Source of the DNA: an uncultured Bacilli bacterium | Lineage (GTDB): Bacteria > Bacillota_I > Bacilli_A > ML615J-28 > CAG-313 | Reading direction: 5' to 3' | Length of the DNA: 59,410 bases | NCBI GenBank assembly: GCA_944326155.1 | Contig: CALVCV010000007.1 | Location: 1 to 59,410 of the forward strand | Shown: positions 38,273 to 46,915 of the stretch, one piece after another | Numbering within the stretch: the stretch's first letter is position 1 | How the letters are laid out: each line of letters opens with the position of its first letter | Notes under the pieces: model-generated | Told to the model about the DNA's origin: nothing | Seen by the model: only the letters and a program-made list of their open reading frames with translations | The model's database searches: none | Position numbers and translations under genes: made by a program

Positions 38273-39050
38273 AAAAGAAAGACAAGAAGATTATAAAGTT
38301 GACAAGATTAGTTATAAAAACAAAAAATACTATGTAACTTTTAATCATTATACAAGTGAAATTATTTTATCAGAAGAACAAATTGTCGAATTTCGTATTA
38401 TTGTGGGGAATACTTTTTCTAAGCAAGAATTTAATAAAATAAAAAATGCAGAAAACATTGCTTATTATTACGATAAAGCCTTACATTATATTGATTTTAA
38501 ACCACGTACAAAATTAGAATTAGTACAGTATTTACAAAATTTAAATGTAGAGGAAAAAAATATTGATCAAATTGTTAAAAAACTTACAAATATAAGTTAT
38601 CTAGATGATGAAAGATATGCCAAAAGTTATGTTTTAGAATGTATAAGAAAAGCTAAGGGAAGAAATTATATTTATCAAACACTACTAAGTAAAGGCTTAA
38701 AGGAAGAAACAATTCAAAATTATTTAGAACAATATGATATAACCAATGAGAAAAATAATGCGTTACAAATAGCTAAAAAACTTATTCCTATTATTAAAAA
38801 CAAACCTCTTAAAAAACAAAAAATTCAACTTTCAAATAAGCTTATTCAAGAAGGGTATAGTTTTGATATTATCAATCAAGTGTTATCTAGTATTGAACTA
38901 ATTGACGAATCAGATGTATTACTTACAAAAGAGTATCAAAAATTGCAAGATAAAAATATTGAGAAAAATCAGATTATTGCTAAACTATTAACCAAAGGTT
39001 TTGAATATTCAGCAATTCGAAAAATCATGGAAGATTCGAAGTATAATTAA
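38253..39050 (+). CDS. recX: RecX regulatory protein
   Basis: RecX modulates RecA filaments. The 265-residue protein has the repeated three-helix modules: YYDKALHYIDFKPRTKLELVQYL, YLDDERYAKSYVLECIRKAKGRNYI and later copies. An N-terminal beta-strand region precedes them, as in Bacillus RecX. ATG 38253 is favoured because GAAGGA lies at a proper distance; 38235 is an in-frame alternative. It overlaps the end of the YitT gene. Confidence 0.87.
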   Translation: MITSQNKKERQEDYKVDKISYKNKKYYVTFNHYTSEIILSEEQIVEFRIIVGNTFSKQEFNKIKNAENIAYYYDKALHYIDFKPRTKLELVQYLQNLNVEEKNIDQIVKKLTNISYLDDERYAKSYVLECIRKAKGRNYIYQTLLSKGLKEETIQNYLEQYDITNEKNNALQIAKKLIPIIKNKPLKKQKIQLSNKLIQEGYSFDIINQVLSSIELIDESDVLLTKEYQKLQDKNIEKNQIIAKLLTKGFEYSAIRKIMEDSKYN

Positions 39051-39083
39051 TATTCTTTTACATATAATTTAATGGTGATAGAA

Positions 39084-39209
39084 GTGAAAAAGAAAAAAGT
39101 CAATGATGGCTTGCGTAATTTATCTAAAAACTTTTTGACTGAAAAAGAATTAGAAGAAAATATTAAAACAGAAATTGATAATGAAATTACCAATACGCGT
39201 AAAAGATAA
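39084..39209 (+). CDS. Small hypothetical basic/acidic protein downstream of recX
   Basis: A 41-residue ORF from GTG 39084, preceded by GGTGA at 39074-39078. An upstream in-frame ATG at 39072 would add 4 residues but has no ribosome site. The product begins with a Lys-rich stretch, then has an Asn/Leu/Phe middle and an acidic helix with ELEENIKTEI, ending TRKR. No family was recognised. The good ribosome site and the ordered composition favour a real gene. Confidence 0.45.
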   Translation: MKKKKVNDGLRNLSKNFLTEKELEENIKTEIDNEITNTRKR

Positions 39210-39224
39210 AAACGAGCAAATTAG

Positions 39225-39253
39225 TTGTAAAAAAAGATAAATAGGTATAGAAT
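39225..39253 (+). promoter_or_regulatory. Promoter of the FMN riboswitch-ribU unit
   Basis: TTGTAA (39225-39230), 17-base spacer, TAGAAT (39248-39253), just upstream of the riboswitch. Confidence 0.6.
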
Positions 39254-39257
39254 TAAG

Positions 39258-39372
39258 ATGATCTTCAGGGCAGGGTGTAATTCCCGACCGGCGGTATAGT
39301 CCGCGAGTCACCTTGTGACATGATTTGGTGAAATTCCAAAACCGATAGTACAGTCTAGATGGAAGAAGACAT
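39258..39372 (+). promoter_or_regulatory. FMN riboswitch (RFN element)
   Basis: A classic RFN element. The 5' segment TCTTCAGGGCAGGGTG, then AATTCCCGACCGGCGGT, AGTCCGCGAG, GGTGAAATTCC and GATAGTACAGTC are all present, closed by a P1 helix between TCTTC (39262-39266) and GAAGA (39362-39366). FMN binding should favour the terminator just downstream and switch off ribU. Confidence 0.95.
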
Positions 39373-39392
39373 AATGTTTATTATGCTTTTTT

Positions 39393-39423
39393 AGTTGCCT
39401 TTGAAGATTAGGCAACTTTTTTT
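39393..39423 (+). terminator. Riboswitch-controlled terminator before ribU
   Basis: Arms AGTTGCCT (39393-39400) and AGGCAACT (39410-39417) followed by a T-run. This is the expression platform of the FMN riboswitch. The ribU ribosome site GGAGA lies right after it. Confidence 0.88.
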
Positions 39424-39437
39424 ATGGAGACAAAAAT

Positions 39438-40046
39438 ATGCAAAAAAGAAAAATTTTAGATTACATAACCAAAATCGCAATCTTTTCAGCACTTTCAACA
39501 ATTTTTTATTTTTTTCCAAAATTTCCTTTACCTTTTTTATTCCCGGCTTTTCTAGATGTGCAATTTTCTAATTTACCAGCTATTTTAGGTGGGTTTGCAC
39601 TTGGGCCTGTTGGGGGTGTAGCAATTGTTGTTATTCGAACTTTAATTAAATTACCTTTTTCTAGTACTGCATATGTTGGTGAATTCGGTGATTTATTAAT
39701 TGGACTTGCAAGTGTTTTAACTTCATCTTTGATATATAAGCATTGTAAGACCAAAAAAGGTGGTATCTTAGGTTTGATTTTTGGTAGCATTGTTTGGACA
39801 GTTGTAGCTATGATTGTAAATTATACGCTTTTGATGCCTTTTTATATGAAAGCTTTTGGTTTTGAGGCAGTGCTTGGTATGTTTGAAAATATCTTTCCTA
39901 ATATCAATGAATCTAATTTTATGGTATTATATATTTTCGGGTCGATTTTACCATTTAATCTTTTCCTTTCGACGATTGTATCACTTATTACTTTCTTAGT
40001 ATATAAACGTGTATCTGCATTATTTAAAAAAGAAATTATTCATTAA
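39438..40046 (+). CDS. ribU: Riboflavin ECF transporter substrate-binding subunit RibU
   Basis: S component of an energy-coupling-factor transporter for riboflavin. It is a 202-residue protein with about six hydrophobic segments and the family pattern DVQFSNLPAILGGFALGPVGGVAIVVIRTLIKL (positions roughly 34-66). Direct control by an FMN riboswitch confirms the substrate. It needs the shared EcfA/EcfT module, which is not in this window. No riboflavin biosynthesis genes are seen nearby, so uptake may be the main supply. Confidence 0.93.
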   Translation: MQKRKILDYITKIAIFSALSTIFYFFPKFPLPFLFPAFLDVQFSNLPAILGGFALGPVGGVAIVVIRTLIKLPFSSTAYVGEFGDLLIGLASVLTSSLIYKHCKTKKGGILGLIFGSIVWTVVAMIVNYTLLMPFYMKAFGFEAVLGMFENIFPNINESNFMVLYIFGSILPFNLFLSTIVSLITFLVYKRVSALFKKEIIH

Positions 40047-40056
40047 GGAAAGTAAA

Positions 40057-41148
40057 ATGAAAATATTAGTGGTTAGCGATTCTTTTAAAGGAACAATGTC
40101 ATCAAAACAAATTGGTATGACAATTTGTGATTATTATCGAAAACAAAATATTGAGTCAGATTATATTCCTATTTCAGATGGTGGCGAAGGTTTTTTAGAT
40201 GCTATAAATCATTATTTACAAAAAGAAATGCAATCCATCATGGTAGAAAATGCTAATTTTGAATTGACTTCTGCTTCCTATATCATTGATCAAAAAAACC
40301 AAACGGCTTATTTAGAACTTGCGGAAAGCATCGGGCTTGCAAAAGTGGATAAAAACTCTTTGGATGCAATCAATGCTTCAAGCTATGGCTTTGGTCATTT
40401 AATAAAGGATATTATCAAAAAGTATTCTATCAAAAAGATGATAATTGGCATTGGTGGATCAGCTACATCAGATTTAGGATGTGGAATGTTAGAAGCTTTA
40501 GGTGTCGAATTTATAGATCAAGATGGTTTTTTAATCAAAAAAATGAATAATGCTAAACTTATGAGAGTAAGAAAAATTAAAACAAAAGCGTTTGAAAAAT
40601 TGATTAAAGGGATTGAATTTATTACTCTAACAGATGTTGTAAATTTACTGCTTGGTAAAAAAGGCGCAATTATGACATTTGCTAGTCAAAAAGGCGCAAA
40701 ACAAAATCAACTTTTTATGATGGAAGAAAATATTAAACATATTTTTAAATTATTAAAATATCAAAAAAAACAACAAATTGCTGATTTTGCGGGGGCAGGA
40801 GCAGCAGGCGGTATTGGCTTTACGATGAAATATTTTTTTCATAGTAAAATAGCATCTGGTATTGACCAAATATTAGAAATGATTGATTTTAAAACTTTAG
40901 TTAAAACTTATGATGTTATTATAACAGGTGAGGGAAAGTTTGATAAACAAAGTTTGGATGGTAAAGTTTTTAGTGGTATTAAAAAATATCAACCACAAAG
41001 ATTAATTGTTATTTGTGGTCAAAATCAATTAAAAAAGAAAGATGAAGAAATTTATGCCATCGTCCCAACTGTTGCAAGTTTGGAAGAGTCTTTTAAAGAT
41101 CCGGTTCTTGCTCTTCAAAAATTATTACCATTTATTAAGATAAAATAA
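40057..41148 (+). CDS. Glycerate kinase (type I, GlxK/GarK-like)
   Basis: A 363-residue glycerate 2-kinase phosphorylating D-glycerate. Family segments include KILVVSDSFKGTMSSKQI at the start, ISDGGEGFLDA, GIGGSATSDLGCGML and GEGKFDKQSLDGKVFSGI. The ATG at 40057 has AAGGAAAG upstream; the longer in-frame start at 40009 lies inside ribU. Only 10 bases separate it from ribU, so it is probably cotranscribed and indirectly under the FMN riboswitch, although no metabolic link is evident. Confidence 0.9.
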   Translation: MKILVVSDSFKGTMSSKQIGMTICDYYRKQNIESDYIPISDGGEGFLDAINHYLQKEMQSIMVENANFELTSASYIIDQKNQTAYLELAESIGLAKVDKNSLDAINASSYGFGHLIKDIIKKYSIKKMIIGIGGSATSDLGCGMLEALGVEFIDQDGFLIKKMNNAKLMRVRKIKTKAFEKLIKGIEFITLTDVVNLLLGKKGAIMTFASQKGAKQNQLFMMEENIKHIFKLLKYQKKQQIADFAGAGAAGGIGFTMKYFFHSKIASGIDQILEMIDFKTLVKTYDVIITGEGKFDKQSLDGKVFSGIKKYQPQRLIVICGQNQLKKKDEEIYAIVPTVASLEESFKDPVLALQKLLPFIKIK

Positions 41149-41174
41149 AAAGTTGCAAATGAATGCAACTTTTT
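41147..41174. terminator. Bidirectional terminator between glycerate kinase and Cof-type HAD
   Basis: Arms AAAAAGTTGCA (41147-41157) and TGCAACTTTTT (41164-41174), usable by both convergent genes. Confidence 0.87.
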
Positions 41175-41979
41175 ATTTTTCAAAAAATTGTTTTAAAAAT
41201 TTAAGTACTCCTTGTGCTTGATAACTATCAGTTACATATTTGGCATAAGGGAGGAGTTCAGGGTTACAATTTTTCATGGCAACCCCAATTTCAGCAGTTT
41301 TTAACATTTCAATATCATTGTGACCATCGCCAATCGCAATGGTACGTTCTTTAGGAATATGATAATAGGTACAAGCTTCTTTAAAACCATTACTTTTATT
41401 GACAAGTGGATTATAAATTTCGACGATATAATTATCATCTATTTCCCAGTGCCTTGATAAAAGTTTATTTAGATAATTTTTTTTGATATAAGAAACTAAG
41501 ATATCAATAGCTTCTTTTTGTAAGAAAAACAAAGCACCATTGGGGTTATCTGGTAAAATATCTTTTATTTCGCCAGTATGAAGATTGCCTCCATCGATAT
41601 GTAAAAAAGGTTTAATTTCTTCGTTATAATTTTGTACATAAATATCATCTATGATTTCACAAAAGACATTAATTAGATAAGGTCTAATATGTTCAATAAT
41701 ATCCAATAAATTTTCGCGAGAGATGCGATAATCAGTTATGGGATAATTTGGATTACTTGGATTAGAAATGAAAGCACCATTATAATTTACTAAAGGTGTA
41801 TGAAGATTTAATGCTTTATAGATAAAATAACTAGAACGCTTAGGTCTACCAGTTGCAATCATAACAATATGTCCTAGTTCATTTAAATGTCGTATATAAG
41901 CAAAAGTTTCTTCATCATATGTTGCAAAATCTAACATTAAAGTTCCATCTAAGTCAAGAGCAATTAAATAGGGTTTCAT
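41173..41979 (-). CDS. Cof-type HAD hydrolase
   Basis: A 268-residue HAD-IIB (Cof/YidA-like) sugar-phosphate or cofactor phosphatase. Motif I is DLDGTL (Asp9, Asp11), motif II is around ATGRPKRS, and motif IV is GDGHNDIEMLKTAEIGVAMKNC. The start at 41979 has AGAGGTG upstream; the longer ATG at 42012 lies on the promoter. The substrate is unknown. Confidence 0.9.
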   Translation of the reverse strand: MKPYLIALDLDGTLMLDFATYDEETFAYIRHLNELGHIVMIATGRPKRSSYFIYKALNLHTPLVNYNGAFISNPSNPNYPITDYRISRENLLDIIEHIRPYLINVFCEIIDDIYVQNYNEEIKPFLHIDGGNLHTGEIKDILPDNPNGALFFLQKEAIDILVSYIKKNYLNKLLSRHWEIDDNYIVEIYNPLVNKSNGFKEACTYYHIPKERTIAIGDGHNDIEMLKTAEIGVAMKNCNPELLPYAKYVTDSYQAQGVLKFLKQFFEK

Positions 41980-41997
41980 TTTTTTCACCTCTTTGTT

Positions 41998-42026
41998 ATT
42001 ATAACATAACAAGGTATTTTTGTCTA
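41998..42026 (-). promoter_or_regulatory. Promoter of the Cof-type HAD gene
   Basis: On the minus strand: TAGACA (complement of 42021-42026), 17-base spacer, TGtTATAAT (the -10 is the complement of 41998-42003). Confidence 0.75.
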
Positions 42027-42045
42027 ATTAAAAATTCAAATTTTC

Positions 42046-42074
42046 TTGCAAAAAAAATAAATCTATGATAAAAT
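42046..42074 (+). promoter_or_regulatory. Promoter of the membrane protein-ftsK unit
   Basis: TTGCAA (42046-42051), 17-base spacer, TGaTAAAAT (-10 at 42069-42074). Confidence 0.6.
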
Positions 42075-42115
42075 AAAAAAATCAGGAAAGATTAACAATT
42101 AAGGCTGGTGGTTAA

Positions 42116-42940
42116 ATGCCAACATGTATGATTTATTTGAATATGATTCAAAATATAGATGATTTTTTCACTAAACTTTTTGCTTCCTTAAAGGATGCTG
42201 TAAGTTGGAGTACTTTTACAACTTTGGTGGCTGGTATTGTAATTGGTGTCGTAATTTGTACAACGATATATGGTATTTTATTAGTCAATTCTATTAACAA
42301 AAAAGAAATAGAAGTAAACGAAATCAAACAAGAAATAGATGATGATAATATCAATAAAATGATTGAAGAAATTAAGAAAAATTATGTGGAAGAAACAGAA
42401 GGACTTCCAATTAGTAGTCGATTTGATATTTTAGGTAAAAGGCTATTTGAAGTGATTAATCGGATTGCTGGCAAATATTATCCAGAATCTAAATATCCAA
42501 TATATGAGTTAACCATTGATGAAATTATTTTATTTATGCATTATTTATCAAATCGTATTGGTGATATTTTTGATAAACCAATACTTGCACCATTTAAAAA
42601 AATTAGTATTGCACAAATTTTTAAAATTTTAGATACAAAAAAGAAAATGGAAGAAACCAAAGCTGCTAAAGTTTTGAAAAAAACCAATGCCACGAAAGTG
42701 ACAAGTATTGTAATGAGTGGTTTAAAGTATGCAAATCCAGTTTATTGGGTGAAAAAACTTTTTGTTGGTTCAACGATTAATTTTGCTTTTCGCAAAATAT
42801 CTTTGTTAATTATCGATATTGTTGCTGACGAAACCAACAAAACATATAGTAAAAATATTTTTAATAAAGAAAGAGAATTGAAAAAATTAGAGATTGAGAC
42901 ATCTTTAAAAGAACTAGAGGGTGATGAAATAGATGCTTAA
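42116..42940 (+). CDS. Single-pass membrane protein preceding ftsK, unknown function
   Basis: A 274-residue protein of no recognised family. It has one clear membrane helix (about residues 35-58) after a short amphipathic N-terminus. A cytoplasmic part follows, with an acidic/coiled-coil stretch (60-90), a region with PIYELTIDEIILFMHYLSNRI, and a C-terminal helical, Lys/Glu-rich tail. It overlaps the FtsK-type gene by 8 bases, implying coupled synthesis. Because that FtsK lacks membrane helices, this protein could be its membrane anchor (inference). A GGTGG site precedes ATG 42116. Confidence 0.65.
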   Translation: MPTCMIYLNMIQNIDDFFTKLFASLKDAVSWSTFTTLVAGIVIGVVICTTIYGILLVNSINKKEIEVNEIKQEIDDDNINKMIEEIKKNYVEETEGLPISSRFDILGKRLFEVINRIAGKYYPESKYPIYELTIDEIILFMHYLSNRIGDIFDKPILAPFKKISIAQIFKILDTKKKMEETKAAKVLKKTNATKVTSIVMSGLKYANPVYWVKKLFVGSTINFAFRKISLLIIDIVADETNKTYSKNIFNKERELKKLEIETSLKELEGDEIDA

Positions 42941-45041
42941 GAAAAAAAATAATAGTTTAGATAATCGAAGAGAATTTTATATTTATCGTGTAACTAGAAA
43001 TAATAAGATGTATGATGATGAAGAAACAGAAAGAGAAATTATTTCTAAGAATCAAGTTTTTCCGAAAACAAATAAAAATCAAACAACTACTTTAAAAAGT
43101 AATAAAAAGGTTATTAGTTATGCAGAATCTTTTGGCTATCACGAAGATCCCAAACGTTATAATAATTTAAGATCTAAAAAAACAGTAGAGCAAGAAATAC
43201 AAAACGCTACACAAGAAATTGAAAATCATCAATTTGTTGAAGAACCTCTTCATGATAAAAGTATTGGTTATTTTGATGAAGGAGTCGTTTTAGAAACTTC
43301 TTTAGAAAAAGAGAAACTTCTTTCTAAAACTGAAAATACTGATGCAAGAGATTCTAGTTTTGATAATATTGAAGCACAAATTGATGAAATTTATCAAGAA
43401 AACTTTTATCAGGAACCTATTTCCGAAGAAATGGTTGATGATATTTTTAAAGAAGCTTTATCTTATGAAGAAGAACTAAAAAAAGAACCAGTAAAAGTAG
43501 AAAAAACGATTCATTTTGAAGAAGAAAAGCCACGTTTTCAAGAATTACCCACAAAACCGATTGTCACAAATAGAAGAAAAACCAAATATATAGCACCTAG
43601 TCTTGAGTTATTAACAAGATCAGATGCTAAAAATGCTGATAATGTTGAAGAAGCAAAAAAACAACAGGAAATTATTAACAATACTTTTAGAGAAGCGGGC
43701 ATTAGAGCTCAAGTTGAAAAGTTTATTTTTGGTCCAACTGTTACTCAATTTTTAATCACGATTGAAAAAGGGGCAAATGTAAAAGATGTTCGTAAAGTAG
43801 AATCTAATCTTTTGATGTATTTGCAATGTGAGAGTATTCGTATTCAAACTCCAATTCCAGGTAAACCATTTGCTGGTATCGAAGTACCAAAGAAACCTGA
43901 AAATCGTAGAATAGTTTATCTTGGTGATATGCTTGCAAGTAAAGATTTTAAATCCTTAGATTATAGTGTGCCAGTTGCAGTAGGTGAAGATAATTATGGT
44001 ATTTATCACTATATTGATTTGGTTGAAATGCCACATGGATTAATCGCAGGTACAACAAAATCAGGTAAAAGCGTATGTTTAAATACTTTTATATTAAGTT
44101 TAATTTATCGCTTTTCACCAAATGAATTAAGATTAGTATTAATTGATCCAAAACGTATTGAACTAGGTAGTTATGAAGGTATACCACATCTTGCCATGCC
44201 AGTTATTGTTGATCAAGAAGATTTTCAAAGTGCCCTTGGATGGGTGTATGATGAAATGGAAAGAAGATATAAAGAATTTGAACTTTATGATGAACAAAAT
44301 ATTAATGATTATAACAACATAAAAGTAGCCAAAAAAGAACCAAAGATGCCTCATATTATTGTAATCATGGATGAATTTAGTGATTGGTTTGCAGATGCCA
44401 ATAGTGAGATTGAATCATATATGCAAAAGCTAGCCGCAAAAGCTAGAGCCGCTGGTATCAATATCATTCTGGCTACTCAAAGACCATCTAAAGATGTCAT
44501 TAAAGGAACGATTAAAGCTAACTTTGATACTAGAATTGCTTTTAGGGTATCATCTTTTGACGATGCGAAAGTTATTCTTGGTTATGGTGGAGCTGAGAAA
44601 TTAGAAGGTAGAGGCGATATGTTGATTCGTTATGCAGGTAAAGCTGATCAACGATTACAAGGTGCCTATGTACCAAATAGCGATATTAAAAAGGTTACAC
44701 GTTTTCTAAAAGAAAACAATACTTGTGAATATTTAGTAACAAAAGAAGAAATTCATCAATCTACTCTTTCAAGGCAAACAACAAATAGTTTTGAATCAAG
44801 AGATACTGGTCGTAATGATGAGCGATTTGAAGAAGTTGCTTTCTATGTAGTTAGAAATAAAAATGCTTCGATTAATCAATTAACGCAAATTTTTAAAATG
44901 GGATTCAATCGTGTCAATGATATCTTTTTTGTTTTAGAAGAAATGGGCGTTTTAAGTCCTAGTGTAAAAGGTAAACAACGGGAAGTATTAGTTGATGAAT
45001 TCCAACTTCGTGATATGTTAGATGCGTCAAAAGATAGCTAA
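42933..45041 (+). CDS. ftsK: FtsK/SpoIIIE-type DNA translocase without membrane domain
   Basis: A 702-residue DNA-pumping ATPase for chromosome segregation. Residues 1-220 are hydrophilic, acidic and low-complexity, with no transmembrane helix, unlike the four-helix N-terminus usual in FtsK/SpoIIIE. The alpha/beta motor follows with Walker A GTTKSGKS (373-380), Walker B IIVIMDEFSDW, and the ATQRPSKDVI segment. The C-terminal gamma winged helix (EEVAFYVVRNKNASINQLTQIF) is present, so it should still read orienting DNA sequences. It overlaps the upstream membrane-protein gene. Confidence 0.92.
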   Translation: MLKKKNNSLDNRREFYIYRVTRNNKMYDDEETEREIISKNQVFPKTNKNQTTTLKSNKKVISYAESFGYHEDPKRYNNLRSKKTVEQEIQNATQEIENHQFVEEPLHDKSIGYFDEGVVLETSLEKEKLLSKTENTDARDSSFDNIEAQIDEIYQENFYQEPISEEMVDDIFKEALSYEEELKKEPVKVEKTIHFEEEKPRFQELPTKPIVTNRRKTKYIAPSLELLTRSDAKNADNVEEAKKQQEIINNTFREAGIRAQVEKFIFGPTVTQFLITIEKGANVKDVRKVESNLLMYLQCESIRIQTPIPGKPFAGIEVPKKPENRRIVYLGDMLASKDFKSLDYSVPVAVGEDNYGIYHYIDLVEMPHGLIAGTTKSGKSVCLNTFILSLIYRFSPNELRLVLIDPKRIELGSYEGIPHLAMPVIVDQEDFQSALGWVYDEMERRYKEFELYDEQNINDYNNIKVAKKEPKMPHIIVIMDEFSDWFADANSEIESYMQKLAAKARAAGINIILATQRPSKDVIKGTIKANFDTRIAFRVSSFDDAKVILGYGGAEKLEGRGDMLIRYAGKADQRLQGAYVPNSDIKKVTRFLKENNTCEYLVTKEEIHQSTLSRQTTNSFESRDTGRNDERFEEVAFYVVRNKNASINQLTQIFKMGFNRVNDIFFVLEEMGVLSPSVKGKQREVLVDEFQLRDMLDASKDS

Positions 45042-45058
45042 ATAGGGGGAATTATCTA

Positions 45059-45946
45059 ATGGAACAAAGTAAATATCTTTTAAAGTATTATAAAAATAAC
45101 AATCCAGTAATAGAAAGATTGATGCTTCAAAAAAGAATGTCTATTCGTATTACTATTTTAATTATTTGTTCGCTTACTTTTTTTGCTATGCTTATTTTTT
45201 CTAATGCTAGCAAATTTAAAGGTGAAATCAGTCTAATTGATACCTTAGTACCTCTTAAAATTATAATGATTTTATCTACTATTATAGGAATTATTGGTTT
45301 AATCTTTTTAATTGTATCTTTTATAAGCAAAAAGACTATTTTTCCTAAAGTATCATTTACTATAAAAAGAAAATTATTTGTTTTTCTTGATTGGTTTTCT
45401 ATTTTACCAATCTGTGTAGTGATTGCCTTTTTTTGCTTTTCCTATTTATTTATTATCACACCTGTTAGTGGTAACTCCATGATGCCCAATATTAAAAATG
45501 GAGAATATGTTTTTGTTCTTTATAACAAAGAAATTACCAAGGGTGATGTAGTTGTTTTAGAGGTAAATGAAAAAGATAACTATTTTGTAGATGAAACAAG
45601 TCATTATATCAAACGAATTATTGGCATGCCTGGGGATAAAATTCAGTGGATAAATGGACAACTATATGTAAATGGAACTATCTATCCAGAAATATATTTT
45701 CCTGATGGTTACCTTGATAATATTGTTACTGAAAATTTTTATGGTATGTTCAAATATATTGATGAAAAAGGTCATCAAAAAGAAACGGATGTAATACCAG
45801 AAGGTTATTATTTTGTTATGGGGGATAATCGCAAAACTGGTGAAAGTAAAGATAGTAGAGCTATTGGTTTAATTCCTGAAAAAAATATTGTTGGTGTGGC
45901 AATGTATCATATGAATTTTATTATACCTAATGGTAAAATAAAATAA
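45059..45946 (+). CDS. lepB: Signal peptidase I with extra N-terminal membrane segments
   Basis: Type I signal peptidase of 295 residues. The catalytic Ser140 lies in SGNSMMPNIKNGEYVFV, the general base Lys185 in HYIKRIIGMPGDKI, and the conserved box GDNRKTGESKDSRAIG is near the end. Typical Bacillota enzymes have one N-terminal helix. This one has three hydrophobic segments (about 30-48, 66-90, 106-134), resembling the topology of longer LepB forms. AGGGGGA precedes the ATG, 17 bases after ftsK. Confidence 0.93.
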   Translation: MEQSKYLLKYYKNNNPVIERLMLQKRMSIRITILIICSLTFFAMLIFSNASKFKGEISLIDTLVPLKIIMILSTIIGIIGLIFLIVSFISKKTIFPKVSFTIKRKLFVFLDWFSILPICVVIAFFCFSYLFIITPVSGNSMMPNIKNGEYVFVLYNKEITKGDVVVLEVNEKDNYFVDETSHYIKRIIGMPGDKIQWINGQLYVNGTIYPEIYFPDGYLDNIVTENFYGMFKYIDEKGHQKETDVIPEGYYFVMGDNRKTGESKDSRAIGLIPEKNIVGVAMYHMNFIIPNGKIK

Positions 45947-45980
45947 AAAAGAAAAAATAATTTATTTTGGAGGATTAATT

Positions 45981-46562
45981 ATGCGTAATAAAATTAAAAC
46001 AACGGAAGCTATTTTCCCAATGCCTGTTTTAATGATTGCAACTTATAATGAAGATGATAGTGTTAATGTGATGAATGCCGCATGGGGTACCATGTTAGAT
46101 CGTGATATGGTCATCCTTAATTTATCTGAAACACATAAAACAGTAAAAAATATTAAAGCAAAAAAAGCTTTTACGATTAGCATTGCAGATGTAGATCATG
46201 TAGTAGAAGCTGATTATTTTGGTGTAGTATCTGGCAATGCTAATCCTCATAAATTTAGCGATAGCAATCTCACAGTTACTAAATCAGAATTTGTTGATGC
46301 ACCAATTATAAATGAATTTCCTATATGTTTGGAATGTAAATTTATTACTTATCAAGGTGGCGAATTAGGTTGTGGTGTAATTGGTAAAGTAGTAAATGTA
46401 ACAGCAGATGAAAAAGTAATGGAAAATGGTCAAGTAAATATGAATGCCGTAAAAGCAATTGCTTTTGATCCTTATACTCATGGTTATTATGAAGTAACAA
46501 AAAGAGTAGGAGAAGCCTTTAAAGAAGGCTTAAAATTAAAAAATAAAAACATAGATGGTTAG
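45981..46562 (+). CDS. Flavin reductase-like (FMN-binding) protein
   Basis: A 193-residue protein of the flavin reductase/FMN-binding split-barrel family: VLMIATYNEDDSVNVMNAAWGT, ILNLSETHKTVKNI and the FGVVSGNANPHKF region are typical. It may reduce flavin or bind FMN in a redox role; the physiological partner is unknown. A TTGGAGGA ribosome site precedes the ATG. Confidence 0.85.
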   Translation: MRNKIKTTEAIFPMPVLMIATYNEDDSVNVMNAAWGTMLDRDMVILNLSETHKTVKNIKAKKAFTISIADVDHVVEADYFGVVSGNANPHKFSDSNLTVTKSEFVDAPIINEFPICLECKFITYQGGELGCGVIGKVVNVTADEKVMENGQVNMNAVKAIAFDPYTHGYYEVTKRVGEAFKEGLKLKNKNIDG

Positions 46563-46915
46563 ATAATTATCTGTCTTTTGTATTATAGATAAAAAATAGT
46601 TGCTATCAAAACTGATTTTATCCAACAAGTTAATAATGTAGGATATATTAGATATATGATAAATATTATTTATTCTATTTTTTACCAATTATGTCATTAT
46701 CGATTTGGAATTACATTACATCAGCCAATATTTGGAAGGTTAGATTATTAATATTTGTAAAAAATAAGTGGTAATAAACCCCATATTTTGATTTAATATT
46801 AAGGTATACCAAAAACTTTTAGTTTATATAAATAAAAAAACTATCTTTAAGTGTATTTATTGCAAAAGAAGATAAAATATAGTAATATATTTTAAAGTAG
46901 AAGGAATGTGATAAA
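46563..46915. other. 353-base gap with no recognisable gene
   Basis: No convincing ORF, RNA or repeat was seen. It contains the 12-base palindrome AGATAATTATCT overlapping the flavin reductase stop, and a chance-level 27-codon ORF near 46692 without a ribosome site. It is AT-rich and could hold a decayed gene. A possible rbgA promoter lies at its right end. Confidence 0.4.
46860..46888 (+). promoter_or_regulatory. Putative promoter of rbgA-rnhB
   Basis: TTGCAA (46860-46865), 17-base spacer, TAATAT (46883-46888). The -10 is imperfect. Confidence 0.5.
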
